Position numbers and translations under genes: made by a program | Notes under the pieces: model-generated | Told to the model about the DNA's origin: nothing | Database searches by the model: none | Seen by the model: only the letters and a program-made list of their open reading frames with translations | Shown: positions 47,968 to 61,984 of the stretch, one piece after another | Layout of the letters: each line of letters starts with the position of its first letter | Numbering within the stretch: the first letter of the stretch is position 1 | DNA from: Punica granatum | Taxonomy: Eukaryota > Streptophyta > Magnoliopsida > Myrtales > Lythraceae | Assembly (NCBI RefSeq): GCF_007655135.1 | Contig: NC_045134.1 | Span: 4,732,982-4,796,981 of the forward strand | DNA: 64,000 nucleotides | Direction: 5' to 3'

Positions 47968-50300
47968 GGTGTCATTGGCGCACATAAAACAACTGCCAAA
48001 TACTATGGGAAGTGGATTGAGGTCTAATGGTGGGCCCTTCTCTGAAAGTATGCAATACACAAGGAAAAGGCTCGATCCTACTTCAATTATAGGATTCCAC
48101 CAAAAAAAAAATAAAAGGCATTTGAAAACAAAAACAAAGATTCCATTTCCAGCTAAAGGTGGCATAGAATCCAGAATTACCGAATTATTCGATTTAAGAT
48201 TGAATTCAGTGTAGTGATACTTACGTTCATGGCTATCCACAATTAACTGGATTTCGGTTTTCCTACACCAAGCTTAGGGTTCGAGTATTTCGTACAACTT
48301 ACAAACTCGATTGTCTCATTGAACTTTCTGGAAACAATTAATTATTAGAACTATAGATATCATCGGATCCGGGGAGTAATTTTATACACAATAAACAAGG
48401 AATAAAGATTATGAATATTTATTGAAAAGATGTGCAATCGTAATAAGAAGGGAATCTTCTCGTTGTTTAAGCAGATTTAGTACATGTCTTACAATGGGAA
48501 TCTAATTAGGCTGTATGGTTATTATATATTTGATAAATTATAAGAATGTTCTTGGCAAAGTCAATGAAAAAATAAAAAATAATGGAATATCACACCACTT
48601 AGGTCGCGAGAATTAAGTACACATGAAGAAAGCTCATAAGATTGGGGGATATATATTATGATCTATAGGTGTAAATATTTATCAACGTACTTTGCATATA
48701 TGGGTGGGTTGGGAACCGAAAAGAAAGCATCTTATTTCTTGTTAGTGTTTAATTAATTCTAGCATATAGCATGAAAGGAAAAATCCATTACATGCCTCTA
48801 AAATGTAGATTTTCCTTTTTATATATAAGAGATGCCCTAATTAATTGGCATCAAATGGGAAATACGTCGATATTAGTTGGGGAAGAGAATGAACACATAA
48901 ATATCCATGGATGAAAATTGAACGGTAAATATAAAATATCATATAATCGATATTGAGATGGATCGCCGCATTAAATTACAACCTTAAAAGAACACAAATT
49001 TTCTTCTATTATAAAATACGTTCAACCTAGTTTTTATAAGTTCTAGAACTATCGCAAATTGAATTTTGGAGTTAGTTTATATTGGGTAGTGCAGTTTTAG
49101 TGTTAGTTATCAAGCCACTAATTGTAAGAATCGATTTAGCATATGCAAATACATGTATTAACAACATATACAAAACATAGAATCCCATCACGATACGTAT
49201 CGACTGACTTTGCACGTAGATATTTTATTCCTCTCGACTTCGAACACACACACATAAATATAGAACATTGTAGATCACTCTAGAATAATTTCCTAAAAAC
49301 AGCATTAATCTCGACATATATACCACGAGTGACTTGAGGCTAAAAGTACCCTATAGATTTAGTCATGAGGACATGCACCACTCACAATTAGAAAACTCAA
49401 TGGAGTTATAGGAAATATATTATGATGCATCGAGACGACAACATCTATATGTAAGTTTCCTCTTCCGATGATTGATCGATGACATAAGCGTCTTGAGCAT
49501 TCATATATATATATATAAATATATATCAATGTTATTTATATGATATGTATCTATTGGTACGTGTGGACATGGAGTTTTAGTGTGAATCCACATGAATAAG
49601 TTCACGGGCATCATACGGTCAGCTTGTTGTTGCCCATAGGGCATCACATGGGCGTTATGGTCCAAACACCTATAGAAGCCCCCCTTTATATACATAAGGC
49701 TAGCCTAGCTTTCCCTGTCAAAAGTTTCTCACCCTGTCAGTATATATAGTGTTATAGGCAATTCTTGGATGTAGTGGCAAAATATTCAATCGGTGCGCTG
49801 GTACGAAATGTTTTTGTACTCGGAGAACAATATTTTGTACAAATACAAAACGCTATATATAGTCTTATAGAAAATTATCGTATTAATCACAAAAATGTGG
49901 CTCAACGAGAGAAACTGAGCTCCCTAGCAAAAAAATTTATGTGCAATACCCGGGGTTTAATATTTACCAGAAGAGTCTTGTGTTTAAGGTTAAGTCGAGA
50001 TACGAATGAGAATGAATTTCCGTAATTAATAAATTTAGAACACCTTTTGATTATATATATTTGTGAAAAAAAATTCTCTAGATAATCACTCTATAAATCG
50101 TTTAACCCTAATTAGATTTTGAAATGTCACATATATCAATAAGTTTTCGACAAGGATGAGCTATATTTGAAGTGATCACAATCAGTCACGACCAGCTCAA
50201 TTTCTTATCCCACCAGTTGCATATTTAGATCCGATGACTTGTCACCTATTATAGCTTTTTTACTTTTAATAATGATGACGAGGTTTTCTTTTTCGGATCC
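47968..50300. other. Upstream non-coding part of block A
   Basis: Non-coding DNA that aligns along its length with 61043-63975 in block B. It contains the distal promoter of FPF1-like copy A. No gene is recognised; frames at 47899-48240 and 49765-50025 are not kept intact in block B. Confidence 0.5.
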
Positions 50301-51103
50301 TTATATGTATCCCACAAACTCATCGATACAGCTAAGGTCATGTCGTGGCGTTTGCAAGTGGCGCACAAGATCCCGCAGACTGCTCACGGGGGCATTTATG
50401 TAGCTTCAATTTTTCGTCAGTTTCTCTCATTCGCATACGATTCTATAAATAGAATCATAGGGTCGTCAAACATGGAAACTGAAAGTATGGATATTGTGTA
50501 GTGAATATATATACCAAACGTGGTCCAAGGTGAACTTTAGTGTTTGGACGAAAAGGGTCGAACAAAGTGAACACAGACCCTCGTGCGGGGAGATATTATG
50601 GATGAAATTGTGAACCTTTTTGTAGGGTTTTTGGGCATCCAAGTTTTGAGGATGAAGGCTTAGTTTGGCCGTTAGTGTCCCCTTCCGAGCAGGCCAGTTT
50701 GGTCCCAATTGATACATACCTATCCTTCATAAGCTTCCACCCCCACGATGGTCCCCTTATTGGAAAATGTTTATCACAAAATTCTCCTGACTATTGAATG
50801 ATCGACCGACGCGTGTTTATTCCTGTCCATGGAGATTCTTCTTGGTGCTAGGTCTAAGCAAGATTATCACCCCTCTATCGATTGGATCCCCCAATTTAAT
50901 TTTTGAATTAAAAAAATTGTGAAAGATATTGCTCTCACAATTATGAGAGATCGACTATTAAAGGTCAATTAATTTCCCGTCCCAAACTGCATTTTTCAAG
51001 ACTTGAATTTGCATTTACGAATATTAGAACTGCTCGCCATTCAATCAATATTTTGTCGATCCAAATTCTATGTTTTCAATTGTAACATTGTTGATCGACC
51101 TAC

Positions 51104-51135
<32 letters not shown>

Positions 51136-51756
51136 GGATCCTTTTGAGCATTAAGACATTATGGTTTTCGAAAATGCAATAATAAAATTCAAATATACTT
51201 TGTTCCCGTTACAAGATTCAACTATACTTCCCTTGATGTTATTTTCCATGGCTAGGTTCGTATTTATATAGCTCGAGCTTATGTTGATAAAGTAATCTAG
51301 GGCAGGAAGTTAATGTGGCAAAACAAGAATGTATCAAATTATTATGGTCAGTCAACGTCAAAATATATTTAATGAGTGTTACTCGGTATTTATTTTAGCA
51401 CAGAGTTTTTGCTAATAAAGAAATCTTTATTCATCAGAATTATTAGCAACAATTCAATCTTCTGAACTCAGTAATTTTTTTCAATTATAAATGAAGTTCA
51501 TCGATTCCAGTAAAAAAAGTAAATAATTAAATAGAATAACGAGAATTAAACTTAGAATCCTTTATTGTTAAACGAGGGCGGTGTGTTGTTCCGCTCGAAA
51601 AAAAAAAGTATCATAATCTATATATCACACTCTATATGTATATATATCAAGATGGCGAGTGCTCCTTGTGCATGAACTACGTGAGTAGTACACCTAATGC
51701 AAAATCATTAGTGATGATTAAAAGAAAGATTTTTGTCCTTGTAACAACTTTTATTA
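50301..51756. other. Spacer between duplicated blocks, left part
   Basis: AT-rich DNA without a recognisable gene. It contains a (TC)n/(TA)n tract at about 51106-51135. Confidence 0.4.
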
Positions 51757-52290
51757 ATGTTCTATAACATTGTGGAACTCATCTTTTCACCTAATTCTCT
51801 CTTTTCCTATGGCGATTTTATTCGCAAAACAAATATCGTTTTATATTTAATTATGACCGAACACTCTTTATTTGTGCTCCACAAATCTCTGCTTCAAACT
51901 TCATTTTCCTTGACTCCTCTCTCATCATCGAGTCGGATTTCAAGATTACTTTATCCTAGATTACTAAAGCTACGGGCTCACCATGGAAATATCGGAGCAT
52001 ACTCGTGGACATTAAGTTGTCTGCTATGCACTTCACTTTTGTTCGGTATCACATTCTCCTAGAGAATCCAATGATTTTATGAACTGTTTAGCCAAATCGA
52101 GTGTTGATAGGCTTTTAGATTTTATTGTCTAGTTATAGGGGTTGTCTTGTATCTCTTTTGTAAGTGTCTCCTTGTGATTCTCCTTGTTTGTAGTTGTAGG
52201 GGTTGTTTCTGATCTTTTTGTAAACCTCTTGTATTCACCTTGTAAAATCACCTCTATTAATGAAATTTGAATGAGTTATAAAAAAAAAAT
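51757..52290 (+). mobile_element. LINE tail with decayed RNase H end
   Basis: An open frame (51757-52062) is followed in another frame by RESNDFMNCLAKSSVDRLL, which matches the usual C-terminal end of the RNase H domain of plant LINEs (RExN..aD.LAK). A T-rich 3' UTR (GGGGTTGT repeats, CTCTATTAATGAAATTTG) ends in an A8 run at about 52282-52289. Truncated and frame-shifted. Confidence 0.55.
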
Positions 52291-54699
52291 CGGAATCTTC
52301 GAATTGTGGTTCTTGCTAAAAGAGGTTATCATTGGTAATGTACGTATGGATTGGTGCAATTATTAAATAATAGGAAAGTTAAGGGCATAGATACTGTACA
52401 TATTAATTAAAAATTTAATACGTGGTCATATAACAAAGTTTAAAAGGATAATATTCCTAGGGTGCACATGTGGGATTAATTAATGGTAGGAATAACTTGT
52501 ATCACTATAACTCAAATACCTTTGAGGAAATCATATCTAACCATACGTAGGAGGAATATTTCAAAAGTTTCGGGGAAAATTATAAACATCATTATTTAAT
52601 TTCACTTTAGTAGAAAAGAGAAATAAATAGATTCCCATATTTGTGAAAGGTTAAAGAAGTAATAGAAATGCGAGAGAAGAGAATAATCGAGTGCTTATCT
52701 AACTTTGTGTCGAGTTTTTTTTTTATTGTCCAATTAACGAGCAATTAGTTTGTTAAGAATGTTTAAGTGGACGGGAATGTGCATATGTTTAACAGGTTAA
52801 TGTGCCATTATGTGTTAATTAATTCATTAAATGTCGTAGTTGATCGAGTATAATAATTGGTGCGGGAGAGAATAGTCATCTCTAACACGGCATAGCTACA
52901 TATACATGACATGAGAAAGAGTTCTAGAGAAAGAATCATTAGCAAAATTTGGTAGGAGAATTTAAAAATAATAATACTAATTTAAACGGTAAAAATATAT
53001 ATCTTTACTAGCCAATGCTTTGTTCTATATATAACAGAGCAAACTACGCTATATCGTTAGGAATTACAACTTTGAGAACAGAACATTTAATGTGATCATA
53101 ACGTTGTAATATTATAGGAATATAAATGTAAAATATATTATTTACATATATATATATATATGTATGCTAAGTTGTATACATTGCAATAAATAGTTGGTAT
53201 CATTATAAATATATATATTAAAATTAATTTGGACTAAATTAATAATAATTGCACTTATAAGTTTATAAACAAAAATACTTAATAATTTTAATATATATCA
53301 AATACATATAATTAGGATTAAATATGACTAAATTAATAATAAATGAAAATAAAAATTAAGAATTTATAAATAGAAACACTTAATAATCTTAATGGACATG
53401 CTTAAATATGTTTAAATGTAAATATTTTAATTTTAATACATCCTCAAAAATTAAGATAATTACAAAATTATCTTCAAAACTTGGCATACTAATTTTGAGT
53501 TGGAGAAAGATAATTTTGAAAATATGACATCACTACTCCTTCTCTTAGATAGTAGTCATATATGAATTAATCACAATTCCTTATGATATTTTAAATTATT
53601 AGATATTATATACTATAGAAAAAAGAATTAATTCTTAATTAAAATTTTGAATTTAATTAAAAATAATTAAAGTTTGAATAAGTAAATACAATTATAATTG
53701 TAGTAAAAGTTCCGTGCAACGCACGGGTTAAGAAAATTAGTTTAATATATAGAGAAAAGTAAATATCTATATTCCTATAGTATTAAAAATATAGTTCATA
53801 GAAATTTATCTATTAAACTAGACAAAAAATAGAAAGAAACACACACACATATATATATAAAGAAAATTCAAGCATTTTACAACTTGGAATAAATGAGATG
53901 ATAAATCCAATTTTAAATTACAGCAGGAAAATTATATATTGTAATGTGTGTTCTTTCATTCTCAATTTGAAATCAAGAGATTGTGGATTCGTTCTTATTG
54001 GTGAGACTTTTCATATTCTTTATTTCACTTACACATGTTATTAATTAATTGTTATGCCTATGGTCCTCTTTTATAACCTACCTTCACAGATCTTAATATT
54101 GATATATTGGTACAGCAAAACACGGAGTTGTGTATCTCGGTGTAAAATTTAAGAGCAAACGAATTAATTATATCAGGCTCGGTTACATTTTGCAGAACAA
54201 TTTCACATTCAACAGAAGATGTGATATATATGCAACGAACAATCAATCCCTCGATAGGAGGATTACTCATGCGTTCTTCTCTTCCTTATGTCTGTGCATT
54301 CGTTGCATCCTACCGTATTAAGCTATCGTAGGCCGTCACTAGCATAATACCGAGATCATTAAGTTCTGGATTGCTTTGATTTGAGAACATCTGTCTATCC
54401 AACTCATATGTTCAAACGAATAGGAATATACATAAGTTCCGTGCATCGCACCGGCATAAAGCGAGTTGTAACGACTGATGAGTGACTCTTGATATTGGGC
54501 CTGCCGTCTCCGAAACAAAAGCAGCCCATGATGCACTTCTGTTCTGCTTTAAATTCGGATGACATAACATTGGGCCACGAGACAATATACAGTAGGCCCA
54601 AAGGTCCAAAAGGCCCATACCTGGCGGCCCATAATTTTCGCGGGAGACGACGAAAACGTTGTCGTTCGTATCTCCCGCTCCGCTACTTTCTTCTGTAGC
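52291..54699. other. Spacer between duplicated blocks, right part
   Basis: AT-rich DNA with no recognised gene. Two GC-rich hairpins of the CCGTGC..GCACGG type occur near 53710-53728 and 54433-54450. Frames at 54058-54857 carry no known domain. Confidence 0.4.
52980..53742 (+). mobile_element. Helitron-like 3' terminus
   Basis: The plus strand ends CCGTGCAACGCACGG, a 6-base stem with a 3-base loop, then GTTAAGAAAA and TTAG before T. This resembles a Helitron 3' end (hairpin, about 10 bases, CTAG, host T) with one changed base. The left end is uncertain and no Rep/helicase is encoded. Confidence 0.35.
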
Positions 54700-55052
54700 T
54701 GTTTAAAGAAGGGAAAACGCGGGCTACCAGATATCAGAGTACCTACCCAAAAAAAAAAAAGAAAAGAAAAGAAGGGAAAAGTTTTTTTCGTGCAAAGCTT
54801 TCTGGTTTCAAGCGGACGTGCCTCGTTATTCTTTATTTGCGCGTTGGCCGTTGGCATTGCAAATTAAACAGGTTGAGCACAAAGGATAGAATGAAAGAAC
54901 AAAGTATTCAGCTAATTTCCCATGAGGTGTGGGTACTTTGGGAGAGAAAAAAGAAGCAAGAGAGCACCTTTAATTATTCAGCTGCCAAATAACAAGAGAG
55001 GTATATGGGATTGATCTTCTTGGCAGTTGGCAGGGTGGGTGTATATATATAC

Positions 55053-56150
55053 ACTAGTCACTGACCCCGTGAGTTGCACGGGAGAGATTATTATTTTTTT
55101 TGCTAATTTGATTATATAAAATATGTATTATAAATAGTTGAAAATAGTATTTTATAATCAATAATGATATACTATTAGATATATAAAACTAATGGTAATT
55201 CAATTTCATGAATAATATAAGGAAAAAATTACTTTAAAGAAAGAAAAAAACAATATAAGTCTTGAAAATTCCAACATTGTCGACATTAAGCACAAAAAAT
55301 TCCATCTGATGATGAATTTTTATCTTCAATGTTGTCAAGATTCATATAGTGTTAAATCGTATCTTATGTTAACTACATACATAAAATTGGAGAACCCAAA
55401 ACTTCTACAAAAATATGTATGAGAAAAGCAAAAAGTTAAAAAACTCACCTTCAAAAGTCTAATTATAAATGTACTACAGTAAACTCGCGCATGCACAAAA
55501 GCTTGAAAATTTCCGTTAGCAATAACATTGTTCAAAGTCAAATCTGTCACAATTTATATACGGTATCAATCTCCACTATTGATAACTTATCATACATAAT
55601 ATAATAAACACATCATATTTATATCTATAAAAAATAGGATCAAATTTGTCTTTTTAAAGCATATATATACTACATCATATCTATGAAAATATGATATAAT
55701 TTATTTTTTAAAAATCAACTATGGTTTTACGTGATTTAATCTATCTAGATCTCATAAAATATTTAAAATTTTAAAAGATTCAATAAATGAAAAAAATAAT
55801 GATCAATACAAGAAAATAAAAATTTCTTTTCTTAGAAAAATTACCGATCCTACAAATATATATTTATCTTTAACAAAAAATTATAATAAAAATTAAAAGC
55901 TCGTTTTCCAAAATATAATCTAAAAAAATCGACAAAATATTGACCGATGCCTTAAACTATATTTATATCTTTTAAAAATTTTAAAATATAAAAGTTTTAA
56001 AAATTATATTTTAAAGAAAAAGCTAAAAAGTAAAGAAAATAATTATCGATCCCACAAATTCATATGTATATATCTTTAAAAATTAAAAAATATTTTAAAA
56101 AACTCAAATAACTAAGAGAATTCAATTTAACAACCGAGCGCTCTGCGGCT
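55053..56150 (-). mobile_element. Helitron-like element, minus orientation (3' end clear)
   Basis: Read on the minus strand the end is CCCGTGCAACTCACGGGGTC then AGTGACTAG followed by T. This is a GC-rich hairpin, a short spacer and CTAG next to a host T, the textbook Helitron 3' terminus. It lies exactly where block B departs from block A (about 55035). The interior is AT-rich and non-coding. The 5' limit near 56150 is a guess. Confidence 0.5.
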
Positions 56151-56569
56151 ATCTAGGGCCCATTATGTTCTTAGTTTCATACATATATGCATAGATATAG
56201 ATGACTATCTCGTACATATATTTTCAGTGTTTCTACCATGGTATTGAGAGACCTAACTGATCCCGACTAATTCAATTTGAGCCGAGTCAGCCACTAAAGG
56301 AGTAAAGCTCTCCCCATATGAATTTTCTCCGTTCACAAGCTCGAACTCGAGATGTTGCTAAAGAGAATAAGTATTGAACCGCTTGAATCAACAAATATTG
56401 ATTCTTGTATTTATTTTTCCATCACTAAAATATCTTCATTTATATAAATGAAGATATTTTAGTGATGGAAAAATAAATACAAAAATATTTTATTGTGGTA
56501 AGACCTATGTCCGTAAAAGGTAATCAGAACATGGATTTTTTTTTCCTTCTAAATTCTGATTGAGAGGAC

Positions 56570-56884
56570 GACATACATAAAGAGGAGAAACAAAGGCATA
56601 AAGAATATGGTTGAGGATAAGGAAAAAAAAAGATGAAAAAGATGTAAATGGATGAGATTATGTTTGTAGATTGAAGAAGATTTTTGCAATAACTGTCCGC
56701 GGGGAACAATTGAGGAGGTTCCTGGACCAGTTTTTAAGGAAAGACAAAAAGAAGGAAAAAGGTAAAACTATGCACGTGGCACATTAAGAAGGTTCCTGGA
56801 CCATTTTTTATTTACGTTGCATATATAAAACCTACCGGCCAAGAAATTATATATGAGGTGGCCTGTTATCTTATCAAAATGTAT

Positions 56885-56917
<33 letters not shown>

Positions 56918-58384
56918 CTTGGCTATTTTCGGAGTACGCTGGGAAGAGTACGATTCGAATTTCGTATTTTTGCGACTGTGATTCTTTTTCGTTTATTTTT
57001 ATTATATTTTTAATATATTCGACTTTCGATGAATAAATAAACGCAAATAATAAGTGCATTCATATTGCTATTTTTTCATATTAGGCAAATAAATTCTTAA
57101 TGATGAAGTAAATAATAAAATTATCAAAATAATATAATAATAAATACGTTGCTTAACACTAAAGCAAATAATAATATTACAAAATAATATATTAGTATAT
57201 AAATTTACTAAAGATGAAGTAAATAATATTAATATGCATTTTTATTTTTTTATAAATTTTACAACAAATTATTTTTCATGAATTTCGTTGTAAAATTGAT
57301 TGGTAGCAGATTCGATCAAGCCGGTGATTTTCTCGCATACTACGTACCACATTCTATTCTTCCGGATCAAATGTTCGGATCTATTATAACATAATATTTT
57401 AGGATTTAGGATAGTATGGGTACATACGAATTCTACACTATCGATACTTATATTTTTTATATATTTTATTGAAAAAATAGTAAACTTTAATTGATTTTGT
57501 TACATTTACTTAAATAATGTATAAATTTCAAATTATTTTCCATAAATTACATAATGCGTTGTTTTTTGCTATTTACCAAGTATATGTTAACTCTGACATT
57601 ATTTAAGAAGAAGGATTACTAGCTTCATTAATTGCTTCAATTTAATTTTCACCGCATAACATTAATTATCTTATTAATTTAAAAATGATTAATCTCACAT
57701 GATTTTTTTTCACTAACTATCCTATATTAGGTTAAATGTCACAATAAAAAATTTTCATAATAACATCATTAATAACCGTGCGTAGCACGGGCCATCACCG
57801 TGGTATGTATATATATCAAATCACACGTACAAATGTTGTCTCTCAGAATTAGGGGAAGGGACAAAGACGAACTTCTACTTTCCCTAAAACTTTTCCAAGA
57901 GGTGCTAGCTCCCCACTTCAGCCAATCGAAATGCGGTCATATCCATATCCATCTTCTCGTTGATTCCGATTATAATTGAAGCCTTTGCATAACTAGTAAA
58001 GTGAAACTTGAAAGAACCATGATGATGAAAATTAAGTCCTATACAATCTTAAACTTCTGTTTGGTACACGGAAATGAACCATGAATTAATAAATTTTTAA
58101 CGGTGAAATATGGTCGTATTGAGAGAGAACTAATGATTTCTAAGGTGAATTAGAGAATAAGAAAGTGTTTTATTTTTGGTGGATAAATGAAAGAGTAATT
58201 TTATTTTTAAAAGTATCATTCTATACATCATATTATTAGATATCTTATACTATTGTAATATTTTATAAGTGAAAGCTTGATTTTATAACCACCACCAAGG
58301 ATGTGCTTGAAAAGTCAAAAATGCACCTTATATTCTTAATTTAAATATGATACAATTTAATATAAAAAGAGATGAGTAGAAGAA
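56570..58384. other. AT-rich block B insertion
   Basis: No gene. Contains a (TA)n tract at about 56888-56916 and another CCGTGCGTAGCACGG hairpin at about 57776-57790, followed by GCCATCACCGTGG where a Helitron would have CTAG. There is also a short perfect palindrome around 56430-56470 (ATCACTAAAATATCTTCATT with its complement). Confidence 0.4.
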
Positions 58385-59389
58385 TGTTAGGAAAAATCCA
58401 CAGGTCTACTTTGGACTTGGGCCCATCCGCAACCCAAAAGCTTAAGCCAATGGGTTACTAGACCATTATCTCTTATAAACCTATGGATTTCCTCTCAACT
58501 TTTCCATGTGGGATTACTTCCAACACCCGCACTCACCATTCTCCATATAGGAGAGAAACCGGCCCAACAATTCCCCCCTTCTCGACTATATGGAGGACTT
58601 CGAGCCGGGCTTCCACTTCCGGACTCGGATACCAATTGTTAGGCCCATCACTAGCCACGAGTTCCACACTCGGGCCTTGGCGTGGTGTGGGTTTCCACGC
58701 ATAGCGTGTGCACTTCCCCAGGATCGTTACCTTGGGCTCTGATACCACTTGTTAGGAAAAATCTACAGGTCTACTTTGGACTTGGGCCCATCCGCAACCC
58801 AAAATAATAACGCAGCGATTAATCTTCCTCCCCTTCTAGTGTAATCGAGATAGGAACTAATCAAATCAACCAACAAGCAGTAAAGTAAAAGAACACCAAT
58901 AATTTTACGTGGAAAACCCCGATGTGGGGAAAAACCACGGGACCAACTCCGAATCAACGATCCACTATGAATGAAGGTTATACAATGTCTTTCATCAAGG
59001 GTAAACCCTTGGATCACCAAACTCAAGAGAAACACTCTCTTGGATCACCCAAATACTAAATTCGTCACCCACACCGGGTGGTTCACAAAATCAGCTGAAA
59101 CAGCACCTACAGAGCTCGAATATAAATTCTGACCGTTCAGAAGTTAGCCCCACGTGTTGTGAAGCTGCTGTCAAAATTTCGTCCCAATCGGAATTCGTTT
59201 GATGTCCCGATCGAGGTTTGATCTCCAGCTGCGCGCTGCCCCTGTTTATCCGATTTTGCTCTGTTCTTTTGTTGCTGCTTCTGCTGATCTACTGCTTCTC
59301 TTCTACCGCTGCTGCCGCACACCACTGATCTGCAGCTGTTCTGCTGCTATTTATTCCTCAGCTAGTTTGCTGAAATATTAACCCTAACA
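58385..59389 (-). mobile_element. Deleted LTR retrotransposon with PBS (minus orientation)
   Basis: A 640-base LTR-like unit runs 58750-59389, starting TGTTAGGA and ending CCCTAACA on the plus strand. Next to it, at about 58735-58748 on the minus strand, is TGGTATCAGAGCCC, the primer-binding site for initiator tRNA-Met. A second terminal fragment (58385-58440) repeats TGTTAGGAAAAATC.ACAGG and TTGGACTTGGGCCCATCCGC, then stops matching. Only about 310 bases of internal sequence remain, with no gag or pol. It is therefore a non-autonomous or deleted element. Confidence 0.75.
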
Positions 59390-60611
59390 AAAATGGGTTC
59401 TTGGGCCTATTAAAGCCCGATAAAAGCCCAATACAATTTGAGCCCAACTTCCTCCAAATTGGAGGGATACCCAACAAAGAATAATATTGTCCGCTTAATA
59501 TTATTCTTTCTCTTCATTTTCTCCCTTGTGCCAACTTCTTCTTATTCTTTTTCCTCTCAACTGTCTAATCCCACGTTCTATCACATTATTTTTTTATTTT
59601 TTCAAATTCTATATTCAATTTTTAACTTTTTTTAAAAAAAATTCCCTATCCTGAAATAGATTTAGAAGTGGTTGTTTGCTTACTCAATTTCCCCCGCGAG
59701 CTAGCAAGGCAAAAATGAAAGCCATAGCTTGAGATAGCACCTTCGGGACTCATCATGCGCTTACGCTCCGCCAGTTGGAGTTTATAGATTTAGTCTTTGC
59801 CATCAGGTCGTACCTCGATTTTGTATCGTTTGATTTGCTTTTATTATGAACTTGGGTTTCGGCACATAATTCACCCAAAAAAAAAAACCTTCCAAATTCG
59901 ATGATCACATGAGAATTCTTAATCATTCTCAAATGAGAACTGTAATTTTTTAAAAAGAGTTTGTCTGACCTTATATATACATATAATCCCATAAGGAAAA
60001 AAGCAGCACGATGGCATGCTTAATAACTTTGAAACTTTCTGCAAATAAAGGAAAATGCGTCATTTCAACAAGCTTTCTGCTGCCGGTTGAAGCTGGCGTA
60101 CGCCTCGTGCATCTATTTTTTGATTATAAAACGACGCTTGTAAGATTAAAAGGGGATACATAAAGGATGAAGAATATAGAGGCACTGGGAGTTTTATTAA
60201 CAAGAATTGAATACAAGACTTCTTAATCTTAAGCTTAGAGCGATGTCGCTGTACCAGCTCTTTTTCTTTCATTCATGCATCTTCGACGGGATAAAACAAC
60301 AATCCAACACGTTCATGTAAAAGAGACAATTTATGTCCCTTCCATATTATTATACGATGGATTGAGTTGATCTGAAACATACATAAATTTGAAACATTGC
60401 CCCCAGCGAGGAGATCGTTTCCCGCAGTCTAGGATGAATCAAAACACGAGAATACAAATTATTACACAACAAGAGCACGACTCTAAAAAACCCACCATAG
60501 AGGATACAACTGGAAGACACGATCTAAACACACAGGAAGCTAGCTGAGTGCGGCTGATTGATAGAAAGGAAACACGAACATATAATGCATGACTAGTCCG
60601 AGGATGACAGT

Positions 60612-60932
60612 TCAGGAAGACATGTCACGGACGTGAAAGGTATTAGGGTTCTTCACGACTATGTCATACATGTGCACCGAGTTGAAGCGGGAGAACTGGC
60701 GAGGGAGGGAGATCAGGTCGATGGACGACTGCTTGTGGAACTGGTAGAGGTCCGGGTCGCCCATGTAGTACCTCTCCCATCCCAGACCCCTCAGGATGAG
60801 CTCAAGCGACTCGTAGGAGTTCACCACCTCACCAGTCGGCAAGTAGACCAGGTCCTTCCTTCGGGAACTGTTGCTCGAAGCTTCTGCCTGACGATACATG
60901 CCTTCTTTCTTGAACACCCAAACGCCTGACAT
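60612..60932 (-). CDS. Flowering-promoting factor 1-like protein, copy B
   Basis: A single exon encodes 106 residues. It starts [20 protein letters not shown] and shares [40 protein letters not shown] and the final [12 protein letters not shown] with copy A. Against copy A it has lost the VENP-like stretch (four residues net) and changed a handful of others, without any stop. The open frame surviving in a block whose flanks have many indels suggests that purifying selection still acts. Product role as for copy A: small plant-specific growth and flowering factor. Confidence 0.93.
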   Translation of the reverse strand: MSGVWVFKKEGMYRQAEASSNSSRRKDLVYLPTGEVVNSYESLELILRGLGWERYYMGDPDLYQFHKQSSIDLISLPRQFSRFNSVHMYDIVVKNPNTFHVRDMSS

Positions 60933-61034
60933 TGTTCAAGATAATCTGTGTGTGTATGTATGCTTCTATGCTTTCAACAGATCAAGAGAGATGAAGATTT
61001 GACCTGCTTGCTGATGTCGTGAGGGTTTACGAGG

Positions 61035-61042
61035 TTTATATA
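61035..61042 (-). promoter_or_regulatory. TATA box of FPF1-like copy B
   Basis: TATATAAA on the minus strand in context CACCTATATAAACCTC, about 103 bases before the start codon, identical to the box of copy A. Confidence 0.65.
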
Positions 61043-61947
61043 GGTGTCATTGGCGCACATAAAACAACTGCCAAGTACTATGGGAAGTGGATTGGGGTCT
61101 AATGGTGGGCCCTTATCTGAAAGTATGCAATACCCAAGGAAAAGGCTCAATCCTACTTCAATTATAGGATTCCACCACCAAAAAAAAAAAAGAAAGAAAT
61201 TCCAACTAAAGGTGGCATAGAATCCAGAATTACTGAATTATTGGATTTAAAATAGAATCTAGTGTAGTGATATTTACAGTCCTTTTTTATCCCTATCACA
61301 TTCATGGGTCCCCAATATAATTAGTTGGATTTCGGTTTTCCTACACCGAGCTTAGGGGCTCGAGTATTTCCTACGACTTATGAATACAATTGTCTCATTG
61401 AACTTTCTAGAGACAATAAAATTATTAGAAATACAGATATCATTGAACTTTCTAGAGACAATAAACTATTAGAACTATAGATATCAGGGGATCCAATGAG
61501 TCATTTTATTATACATGATAAAGATTGAATAAAGATTTTGAAGGGAATCTTTCCGTTGTTTAAGCAGATTTAGTACATGTCTTACAATGGGAATCTAATC
61601 AGGTTGTATGGTTATTATATATATATGATAAATTATAAGAATGTTCTTGGCAAAGTCAATGAAATTTTTTTAAAAAAAATGGAACATCACAACACTTATA
61701 TCACGAAAATTAAGTACACATGAAGAAAGGTCATGAGATTGGGGGATACATATTATGATCTATGTGTATATATATTTGTCAACGTACTCTGCATATGTGG
61801 GTGGGTTGAAAACCGAAAAGAGAGCATCTTATGTATTTGTTAGTGTTACATTAATTCTAACGTAGCATGAAGACAAAAATCCATTATAGCACAGCATGAA
61901 GGAAAAAATCCATTACATGCCACTATTTAGAAAATGTAGACTTTCCG

Positions 61948-61984
<37 letters not shown>

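Larger units (their letters stand above)
40590..50300. repeat. Segmental duplication, block A
   Basis: This block is collinear with block B (54700-64000). Matching parts are A 40590-40870 with B 54700-55035, A 42130-42210 with B 56480-56565, A 42470-42925 with B 59830-60075, and A 47085-50300 with B 60078-63975. Shared strings include GTGGGTACTTTGGGAGAGAA, GGATGGCATGCTTAATAACT and TCACGGGCATCATA. The unmatched A segments (about 40870-42130 and 42925-47085) are insertions in A or losses in B. Confidence 0.85.

Noticed and set aside
56403..56475. Perfect palindrome as a terminator or origin
   Set aside because: Short A/T palindromes are common in this AT-rich insertion, and bacterial-type terminators do not apply to plant nuclear DNA.
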